From positions 36,470,225 to 36,534,224 of the forward strand of contig CM068545.1 in the NCBI GenBank assembly GCA_035048495.1: a stretch of 64,000 nucleotides of DNA, read 5' to 3'. The DNA comes from Euptelea pleiosperma (taxonomy: Eukaryota; Streptophyta; Magnoliopsida; Ranunculales; Eupteleaceae). Both the position numbers and the translations under genes were made by a program. Positions 55,788 through 64,000 of this stretch are shown one piece after another; position 1 is the stretch's first letter, and each line of letters starts with the position of its first letter. Below the pieces are notes generated by a model, which was given only the letters and a program-made list of their open reading frames with translations, was not told where the DNA came from and made no database searches.

Positions 55788-57179
55788 CTAGTGTTTGCCC
55801 CGTGCTATGCATGGGTATTCGGGGTTTATAAAATAAATTTATTGTAAAAATTTAGGTTTTAAAATAACATGTTGTAATAATGTGTAATTCCAATTGTTGA
55901 TTATAGAGAGATTTTTAGGAGGAAGGTAAAAAAATTAAAAAAAAAACTCATTTTTATTAGAAATATTTTACTTTATTTATGATATTTGTTATTATCGAAT
56001 AAAATGTTGGAGCATTAACAATCTATTTTAATGAGTAATTGAATTAGGATATATATAATCACGCATGCACATAAATCATGCATGTCCATTTGATTATCCA
56101 GCTAATGGATGGCCTATAGTCCCAAAACCTCATATGGTTATGTTTTAGCAATATTTGAATTTTGAGATATATTTTGACTTTTATCGTATATATAAACAAA
56201 AGAAATTGGATTGACCAATCCAACTGATCTCCGCCCCATAACCGGGTATAAGAAATGGATGTAACTCGAGGACACTTTCTTAAAAGTAGAGAGATACAAA
56301 AGCGACTTTTGGAGAACTAATGCCTTAATGAAAAATTAAAAACTAAAATCAATAAAACTGCTCAGTTTTCTTAATCCTAACTGGTGAAAGGGGCATGCAT
56401 TTCTGTAAATGGATCCACTCTGGATGAAGGGCTCCTCTTTCCAAGATGTGTAATCAAGCGAACGGACTGCCTGGCATATCGTTGCTCAAGTTTTAGCTAG
56501 ACCATGTTCAATCTTCTCCAAACTACTCTTTTCCTACCCATAGAAAACAAAGAAAGCCAAATTAATACAAAATTAACATCAACCATCAAATAGAAGATCG
56601 ATTTCAGAGAGAGCCTTCGGAAACTCAGTTTGCGATTGCTTCAAATCACCCATTGGAATTTTATGTTACGATGCCTCCATCACTTTGGCTTTTCTCTGCC
56701 TAGACTCCATGACTCAGCTTCTTATAGCAGTAAAGGATATGAAAAGACGGAAATGGTATAGACCTTGGTTGGAAAAGAAAATAGAAGACGTTTTGAATGG
56801 AAGGACATTTTGGAATTTAGAATTTTGGATGGAGAGAAGTTAGGAAACAATGAGGTAATTAAGGAGATGGCTATCTATGGAAGAGACGTTTTAATTTGGA
56901 AATTTAGGAAACAATGAGATAATTAAGGAGAGGGATGGAGAGGAAGAAACGTTTTTAAAAATTTAGGAAACAACAAGGTAATTAAAGAGAGGGATAGAGA
57001 GGAAGAGACGTTTTAATTTGGAAATTTATGAAACAATGAGGTAATTAAAGAGATGGATGGAGATGAAGATGCATTTTTTAAAAATTTAAAGCGGTAAAGG
57101 TTTGTGCAGGGGTATTTTTGGAATAGGTGAATAAAGTTGGAGAGAGCGCCACCTCAGCAGGGTCGAGCTTTAGTATAGA
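55788..57179 (-). mobile_element. Non-autonomous Helitron, 1.39 kb
   Basis: Minus-strand 5' end TCTATACTAAAGCTCGACC, preceded by A. The 3' end is the hairpin CCCATGCATAGCACGGGG, then CAAACACTAG followed by T. A TC start, 3' hairpin about 10 nt from a CTAG end, and insertion between A and T are the defining Helitron features. The interior is AT-rich with four repeats of GGAAATTTAGGAAACAATGAG type (56865-57040) and no Rep/helicase frame. Confidence 0.85.
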
Positions 57180-57399
57180 TAATAGATTGCTATGGCTTAA
57201 GCACCAGATCTGGATATGAATGAACAATTTGGTAATTTAAAAATATTATGAAATAATTATAGGGATATTTCTATCATTTAAAGGCTGTATTTGGGTAAGA
57301 TTTTTATTTTTTGTAAGTTGCATTTGGGTAAGCTTAAAGCTTATCTTAAGCTACACAGTCGTGCCCCTAAACTTGTTACACAAAGATAATAACCACGGA

Positions 57400-58649
57400 G
57401 GGGGGTTAGACCAATCAAAAGAAGCGATCCAATGAAGGGCCTTAGAAGCTATACTATCCACAACCCAATTACATTCCTGATAGCAAAACAAAAATCTGTG
57501 GGAATCAAGGCGATGGGCTAAATCCAAAATATCAACACAAACTGGTGTCGCACACTAGCTCAAAGAAGAAAGAGAAAGGTACGGTTCAACTGATTAATAA
57601 GGACAACAGTATCAGATTCTATTTCAATATTTTTAAAACCTCGAGATTGCAATTTAAAGCCCTCACAGCGCCTTCGCCTCAACCTCCTCAGTGGACTGGG
57701 AAGGGACCCGACATCCTCCTGCTAAAAGGAAATTGTTAGCTGCATCTTGGAGAATAAAACCAATTCTTGCCATGGATGAACCTAGAAGCCAAGCACCATC
57801 AGTGTTCCGCTTAACCCAGCCCAAAGTCGGTGATTGCCAAGATACGGTTGAACGTATGCTGGTTGAGTTGATCCTCATTGGTCATGGTAGGAGGAAAGAT
57901 GCTAAGGATCGTAACACCCCCAGAGGGTTATCCGAACATTGAGTGAATATTTTCGTGTTTCTGCGATGCCAAATCCACCAAAGTAGGGTGCAACCCAGAG
58001 TAGAGAGACAGTTCTCATCTTCTGACGTACTCTGTTGTAGAGTAAAAAGGCGAAGTATCCAAGAAGATAAGTTTACCTGTGAGATAGTAGAAGTTTGGAG
58101 ACAAAAGGTTGATGCAAACTATATTTTTGTAGATGAGGGGCAGTAGAACAACGCATGAGTCATGTCCTCAAGAAGAGCTCCACAGCGGGAGCATTCGGGA
58201 CTGATATAATCCAAGCGAGAATGGAGGATGTCTTTTGTTGGGAGACTTCCTTGAAGGACTTTCCAGAGGAAGAGTTGGCATTGAAAAGGGACATGCATCT
58301 TCCAAATCTCCTTCCACACTTCAGTGGGGATAGATGTTAATTTGTTTGGCATTGCCATCCTTGGAAGGTAGTTAAAGGCAGTCTTTGTAGAGATCGCCCT
58401 TTAGTGTCTAGAGACCAAAACCAATGATCATCAAAGGAGTGTTGACTAAGTTCAATGGAGAGAATAGTACAAAGATCTCAGGAGTGAAAATGGAATGAAT
58501 CAAAGAGACTTTCCTCGTGCGATCGTCTGAGATTAATTCCGCAATCATAGACAAAGGACAATCCAGTGGTCGAGTTGGATGAAAGAGGTGATGCCCATCA
58601 AATATCCAAGGGTCACCCCAAATATGTGTAAGAAGTCCAAAATCAATCA
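57400..58649 (-). mobile_element. LINE fragment D: zf-RVT and RNase H domains
   Basis: Minus strand: LTHIWGDPWIFDG (58650-58600), then zf-RVT at 58358-58119 (VWKEIWKMHVPFQCQLFLWK, CSRCGALLEDMTHALFYC), and RNase H at 57878-57420 (GWVKRNTDGAWLLGSSMARI, EEVEAKAL, and after frameshifts IESDTVVLINQLN and CNWVVDSIASKALHW). The presence of a C-terminal RNase H places it in a different LINE clade from fragments A-C. It is truncated at the 5' side and interrupted by the LTR-like insertion. 57180-57399 shows nothing clear. Confidence 0.85.
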
Positions 58650-60966
58650 TGTAATACCCTGAACTTTTATTTTGAGTATTAATATAATTTGTAAGCATAA
58701 TTTGATCATTAACTAGCAAATTTTTGACTTAAAGACTCTAGCAAGGAAAATTCAGATAATAGAATGGTAATTTTAGGGTTTCTATGATTGAACATTTATA
58801 ATGCACTAATTAACTCCATAAGTGAATTTACACGTAATTAAATATCTTTTTATAATTAAATTGGGTTGGAGTAGACCATACGGAGTACTTGGAGTTGGGT
58901 ACACTTCTTGTAGACTATATAATTGGTGTATAAGTTCATATAAGGTATAATAAGGTCGTATTAGTAATATTAAGTGAAGAAAAATATTTTTCTAAAATTA
59001 ATAATTAACTAATTAAATAAAAGATGAAAATGTCACATCATCCTAATAATGTAAATGATCCAATTCAATTTATAATAAATCTTTTGTATTTCATACTTGG
59101 TAAGATACAATACTTCTTTTATCTTTTAAGGAAATTAAGTGTAGAAAATTTAAAATTCTAGAAATCTTTAATAATAGCTTAATTTTAGTAATAGTGTAAC
59201 ACAACATTATCTTTAATGATTTTAGTTAGAAATCTTATATTTTTAGCAATTGATATGACAACTAGGAAATATCGATCCTAAATGAAAATCAACATTTAAC
59301 TATTTGACATGTCAAGAAATATTTTTATACAAAATTCAACAATTAAGTCAATAAAGAAAGATTCTCACTCTTCATTCTTGGAAACTTTGTAATAATAAAT
59401 AAATAGAAAATTCTAACATTAAAAATAATTCATTGCTAAACAATTAATAAAAACTTACCAACTTATATTAAATAATTATTTAATTTGAAAGAATATTTAC
59501 TTTTAAAAGAATGACATAAAAAGAATTACTAAAGATTTGTTATAAAACATCTTTTATTTTTAGCAAATGAATGAAAGTTTTGGACAACACTGAAAAAGCT
59601 CCAATAATGAAAAAAAATGTCTTAACCGAAATTTCTCTCAAAAATTCTAGTTTCTCCTCCATTATTGAAGAAAGAGTGCTTAAGTTAAAAAAGAAGAAGA
59701 AAATATAAGTATCGTACACGAATAAATTACTTTCATATCTAATTGGTGTTCATTGGTGCATTTTTATTGTCGTGCTATGATTGTATTGATCTAAGTTTAT
59801 GTGAATATATGAACCTCAACATGATGTGATTGATCTTGTTCTAAACTATGTTGATCTATGACTAAATACGCTTTTTTTAATATAAGATTCAACTATGTTC
59901 ATTACCATGTTAATGTGATTTTGATAATGTTATTTTCTATGATCATCCATATATTTTCATCATCACCTTACGATGACTGAATGAGAAGATGAGAAAGAAA
60001 ATCATTTTTGATCATTGGTCCATAATTCTCGACCGTTGGTCAGTCCATTATTTTGACCGTTGGCCGGTCTGCTATTTCTACCGTTGGTTAGTTTATATTT
60101 ATTTCCGTTGGTCGGATCAATAGTCAATCCATTGGCTAAATTGATTTAAAAACCTCCCGTTGGTCGGGTCAAGCGAAAAGTAGAAACTCTAATAATTAAT
60201 CTTTTTTATGGTGCATTATTCTTATGCTATTATTCATGACTATTGATATCATCTCCACCGTGATCATTTATTGATTATGTCTGTACATATATTCATTTGT
60301 ACACCATGGTACACGTGGAATTACTGTGCGTCATTGCTCACGATTTTCAACCGACTTATTTTATAGGTGAGATCGATGAGTCATTCGCCACCATGGATGA
60401 AGGGATTGAGGACATTGAATTCAAAGAATATCCGAATTTGAATATGGAGGTCTAAATCCAACCATTTACTTTACTTTGATGTATTTGGGGGTATTTGATC
60501 AAATGATAAGACAATTTTAGTGAAGAACAAATAGACGAATACATGTTTTCCATCATAACATAATTACCCTTCGATAACGAGATTGAATGATTAATTTGAT
60601 TTGATGCGTAGAATTTTTGTGAGTAGATATTGGGTGAATTTTTTTGTATATCAATTTCTTAGTTGGTAAAATTATACTCCATTTGAAAGATATTGACCAT
60701 TTTATAAATCGTTGAATCTATGTATATACTCAAGAATACTAACCTACTTTTTCTTTTTTCTTTAATACTACTCTCCCAACCCACTAAATTAGTGTTTTGC
60801 CATATAAAAAAATTTTTTTAAAAATAATATTTTAATTTATAAAATATTTTAAATTACTTTGGAGTGTTTCAAATTATTTCTTTTTATCGCACCCTGGATC
60901 TTGGGTAAATAGGTTGACCTACGGGCATTCGGATCGGGTTTGAACACCCGAATTCGGGGTGTGACA
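58650..60966 (-). mobile_element. Probable solo LTR inserted in LINE D, 2.3 kb
   Basis: On the minus strand it starts TGTCACACCCCGAATTCGGG and ends CAGGGTATTACA. This TGTCACACCCC...GTATTACA pair is a frequent plant LTR end style. The LINE reading (LFKHNFIKS, then FGLLTHIWGDPW) is interrupted here, proving insertion. No clean 5-bp duplication is visible (AAATC against TGATT). A degenerate CCGTTGGTCGGTC minisatellite lies at 60030-60170. No reading frame. Confidence 0.65.
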
Positions 60967-61080
60967 GATTTGATGAAGTTATGTTTAAAGAGATCTTTTG
61001 CTTGAAGAATGCTCTTCCAAACCCACGGATCACTCTGCTTTGGGGAAGCCTCCTTATTACGTTTGTTAAAGTTTACTCAA
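60967..61080 (-). mobile_element. LINE fragment D, 5' continuation
   Basis: Minus strand reads EASPKQSDPWVWKSILQAKD, LFKHNFIKS. This is the block just upstream of the I-G-D-G...DPW motif of plant LINEs and continues into 58649 once the LTR-like insertion is removed. Confidence 0.7.
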
Positions 61081-61404
61081 ACGCTTGATTACAAAAAAAA
61101 AAAAAAAAAAACTTTTTTTTACTCAAACGCAGCCAAAGTTTTGTTAAAGGTTTAATAGAAGGAAATTTTAACTCTTGAAGGGTTTTATTAAGGGTCGGGC
61201 TCTGGTGACCAACATTTTGACCAGCACCTTGGCGTACCCTCATAGAAGATGAATCAATGACTGATTTTTGGTGAAGATGATCTATGTGGTGAGGAGATCA
61301 TCCTCACAAAAATTCAAATCATTCTGATATTCATAGACTGGTTTAGAAGTTGAAGAATTATGGACCGTCGATTTTTACAGTGTAACTTGAAAACCACATT
61401 TAAC

Positions 61405-63171
61405 TAGGGCTGCAACTTAGGCGGGCTCAACCCGATGTTGGGCTCGGGTTGGGTTAGTCCTTTCAGTACTTGGGCTGAGGCTCGGGCCTAATTATGTCAA
61501 GCCCCTAGTTGCCAAGTTCGTGAATTATTCGCGAACAATTCGTTTTATAAGGCAAAACGAATTATTCGGCCGAACAATTCAAAAATTTGGAATTATTCGC
61601 GAATAATTAAGGCCATGCGATTAAAATGTGTTTTATTCGGGTAGACGATTAATTCGGCCCATTAATTCGGCTAAAAAATAGAGTTATAAAAAAATAAAAA
61701 AAAAAAAGGAAAAAAACAAAAAAAACTCTAATTTCATTCTCGAATTCACGTTCCTCATCGTCTCCACCCTAATGCATATCTACATGTGTTTGGGCATCCA
61801 AAGTTATCTCAATGGACATAAATATTCAATATAATATTATAAGGTGCATATGAGATGTTTGTAATAAGGACATAGCTAATTTCAAGGAATATTTAAATAT
61901 AAATTTTTTAATAAGAAATATTTTTTAATCTTTTTACAAAAAAGAAATCTGAGGTTTTTGGTCAGTAATACTTAGTCTCGAGATCTCATTAGTCTCATGT
62001 GTTTTTTATGCTAAATATTTTTAGGTTCATTGATCCCATGAATGGATTCATCCCTTGTGAACCTACAAGCCAAAAATCAGCCTGATAGGTAGTTTGTAGT
62101 CGTTGGATTTTAGAAATTTTTCATTACAAACTTCTTGAACAAACCCATGGGTGAAAAACAACATTGGTTCCAATGTCCGAATTTTTAACATCGAATTTTT
62201 GGATCATAACCGAATGAAACACGAATGCATGCAGTTACGAACTTTTACCGTTCTTCGAATTTTTGACCAAATTTTTATTGGCGAATTTTTAGACCATAAC
62301 CGAATTATACTCGAACTTTTGCTGTCTCGAACTTTTCCCGTATCCGAACTTAACAACTAGGGTCAAGCCCGATCAAAATCGGGTTGGGCTCGGGCTGAGG
62401 CCTCATGCAACCCAAGCTCAACCCGAGCCCGATTATATATACTTATTTTAGAAAACCCTAAAAGCCTAAATCCTGATTTCTTGAATCTCTTCTCTACCCC
62501 TTCTCTCTATACCTCCTCTTACGGTTAGGGTTTTGCTCTCACCCTTCTCTCTCACCTGTCTCCTACTCTCCTCCATCTCTCTTTCTCTATCCTCCGTCTC
62601 ACAAGGACATTAACAACAATGAACACATCTCAAAGTAGCTAAAGCTCTCGCCTTTCATATTTGATTCTGAAATTCATGACAAGTTCTCATATCATGAACT
62701 AGGTCGCTTATACCAACGACAACTTTTGAAGGTATCCAACTTCGATCATCGCCGTACAACAACAGTCGCAACTCCGATTTCTCCGGCAACCTGATGACTT
62801 TTACTTCTATCAGTTCTGAAAGAGGATTCTAGAATCGAGAACTCTGATTAAAGTTTTGACTAACATCAATCTTCCAAAACATTGGAGACCTGGATGTGAT
62901 GCTTATAGATCTGTAATGCTTCGAACTTTGATCAAAGAGATGCGATGGTGATGCTTCACAGTGTTTATGGAGTGGTGAAGAAATCGATCCAAGCATTGAA
63001 GAGGAAAATGCCCTCAACCCGAAAAACCCGATGAACCCGACCAACCCGATTGAATTGGGCTCGGGATGAGCAAGTCAGGCCCGACCTTGGGCTCGGGCTG
63101 AATGGTTTGAAGCTCGGGTTGGACTCGGGTTGACCTCCAACCCGACCCAGCCCGCCCGAGTTGCAGCCCTA
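61405..63171. mobile_element. hAT-type element (middle level)
   Basis: TIR TAGGGCTGCAACT at both ends (complemented at the right), and exact 8-bp duplication CATTTAAC at 61397-61404 and 63172-63179. Subterminal regions are full of GGGCTCGGGTTGGG-type repeats. The core 62450-63030 looks like a piece of a gene 5' region (AACCCTAAAAGCC, pyrimidine-rich tracts), with no transposase. Confidence 0.92.
61504..62361. mobile_element. hAT-type element (inner level)
   Basis: TIR CCTAGTTGCCAAGTTCG at the left and, complemented, CCTAGTTGTTAAGTTCG at the right. Exact 8-bp duplication GTCAAGCC at 61496-61503 and 62362-62369. AT-rich, with GAATTATTCGCGAAT-type subterminal repeats and no coding frame. Confidence 0.92.
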
Positions 63172-63338
63172 CATTTAACGGGGTTAGAAATTTCGGAATG
63201 GGCTGATTTTTTGTTGGGGTTATCTATATGGTGAGGAGATCATCCTCACCAGAAATCAGCCATTGATTCATCCTCTATGAGGATACACCAAGGTGTTGGT
63301 CAAAAATGTTGGTCACCGGAATCCGACCCTTTTATTAA

Positions 63339-63552
63339 AGTTTGAACATGTGCATCGTGAAAGTGTTGGTTGCATGAGTTATAAAAAATCAGCAATAAGC
63401 CGGATTTCAACGCTATAAGCTGATTTTAACTAATTTTAGCTTAACCAACCGCTGAACGCATCAAATTTTGATGGGTCCCAGCCACTTTCCCTGATAAGAT
63501 ATTTTTTCTGAAATCCACTTCTCAAATTTCCGTCTTTATTTTCCTTCCTTCA
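63339..63552 (+). promoter_or_regulatory. Promoter and 5' UTR region of the right-edge gene
   Basis: About 214 bp between the nested transposons and the ATG at 63553. It includes a pyrimidine-rich stretch (TTTATTTTCCTTCCTTC) just before the start. I cannot point to a clear TATA box. Confidence 0.35.
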
Positions 63553-64000
63553 ATGGCTCTCTGCTTGTTTTCGCTCCGTCTCACGACCTGCTCACCTCAA
63601 TTTCACTCTGCAGCTCTCTTTCCCTCTTCAAATTTGTTTTTCTCTCAAACCTCTCCATTTGCAGAGCCAAAACTTCTCAATAGGAGAAAACGAAAGCCAA
63701 GAAGAACCAGAGCTCTCAGAGAATGGCAAGAATACGAAGAAGCCGTGAAGGAGAAAGACCTTGCTCGAGCTCTTAGATTCTTGAAATCGCTTGACACTCT
63801 TCCAATTCAACAGCCCTCCTCTACTACGCCTTCTTCCATTCCTTCGTTTGGTGGCGATGATTTGAGCTTCTTGCAGCCGGAGAGGAATTGGGAAGTGCTC
63901 GATGCTTGCTTGAATGCCGACGATATGAAGCTTGTGGGTAGTACTTACAAGTTTCTCCAGGACCGGGGATTCTTGCCCAATTTTGGAAAATGCAGGAACA
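63553..64000 (+). CDS. Plastid-targeted 'stress-regulated / M41-like' protein, N-terminal part
   Basis: An open frame of 149 codons from ATG 63553 to the window edge, no stop. Residues 1 to about 45 (MALCLFSLRLTTCSPQFHSA...) are Ser/Leu/Phe rich without acidic residues, like a chloroplast transit peptide. A basic segment RRKRKPRRTRALREWQEYEE and an amphipathic helix follow, then FLQPERNWEVLDACLNADDM and YKFLQDRGFLPNFGKCRN. This last block resembles, from memory, the N-terminal part of a plant membrane protein family annotated as stress-regulated with a downstream peptidase-M41-like region (Arabidopsis At5g27290 type). The membrane and M41-like parts would lie beyond the window, so the assignment is provisional; that it is a real gene is well supported. 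Confidence 0.6.
   Translation, partial: MALCLFSLRLTTCSPQFHSAALFPSSNLFFSQTSPFAEPKLLNRRKRKPRRTRALREWQEYEEAVKEKDLARALRFLKSLDTLPIQQPSSTTPSSIPSFGGDDLSFLQPERNWEVLDACLNADDMKLVGSTYKFLQDRGFLPNFGKCRN

Larger units (their letters stand above)
61192..63329. mobile_element. MULE-type MITE (outer level of a three-level nest)
   Basis: Ends GGGTCGGGCTCTGGTGACC and, complemented, GGGTCGGATTCCGGTGACC. Inverted arms run about 61192-61395 and 63181-63329. The flanks are an exact 9-bp duplication TTTTATTAA (61183-61191 and 63330-63338). Without the nested insertion it would be about 360 bp. The arms repeat GAGGAGATCATCCTCACC. Same end family as the palindrome at 4343-4559. Confidence 0.92.

Overview
The window is nuclear DNA of a flowering plant. 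The evidence is a chloroplast chaperonin gene and a second plastid-protein-like gene, both split or edged by plant introns and UTRs, plus typical angiosperm mobile DNA: Athila-type Ty3/gypsy, copia, TRIM, plant LINEs, MULE, hAT and Helitron elements. Most of the 64 kb is nested transposon sequence. I cannot name the species. The 16 kb intron packed with LINEs suggests a lineage that tolerates very long introns.

Left part (1-18.4 kb): the 5' half of a Cpn60-alpha-type chloroplast chaperonin gene on the minus strand, most like the CPNA2 (alpha-2) branch. Five exons are visible: 18407-18354, 18270-18087, 1910-1789, 562-358 and 257-112. All reading phases agree, and the gene runs off the left edge. 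Intron 3 holds a hAT-type element with an 8-bp target-site duplication (TSD). Intron 2, about 16.2 kb, holds mini-Helitrons, a palindromic MULE-type MITE, four LINE fragments in both orientations, a GTTATAACGG-repeat MITE inside one LINE, and a copia fragment split by a small TRIM-like element.

18.6-28.6 kb: a 9 kb element with about 1.44 kb terminal inverted repeats (TIRs) and near-identical 9-bp flanks, interpreted as a large MULE. It sits about 170 bp upstream of the chaperonin start codon. Inside it are a third partial TIR copy, a phase-consistent two-exon gene start of unknown function, a decayed fragment resembling the C-terminus of a plant SCY1-like kinase, a degenerate minisatellite, and a frameshifted gene resembling the tail of plant-mobile-domain proteins. 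Small foldback repeats follow.

28.9-50.1 kb: a solo LTR (28894-31610, TSD AGACC) and, in the opposite orientation, a complete 15.1 kb Athila-like retrotransposon of the same family (34980-50090, TSD ACTAA). The latter has 2.85 kb LTRs, a tRNA-Asp-type primer site and one gag-pol reading frame broken by several stop codons. It has probably lost the protease active-site Asp.

50.1-63.5 kb: mostly gene-free. It holds an old 0.5 kb direct repeat, a 1.4 kb Helitron with textbook ends, a LINE with RNase H split by a probable solo LTR, and a three-level nest (MULE-type element containing a hAT element containing another hAT element), each level with its own TSD. At the right edge (63553 onward, plus strand) a new gene starts. 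It encodes a plastid-targeted-looking protein resembling the plant 'stress-regulated / M41-like' family. The two host genes do not appear to be functionally linked; the shared theme is plastid targeting.
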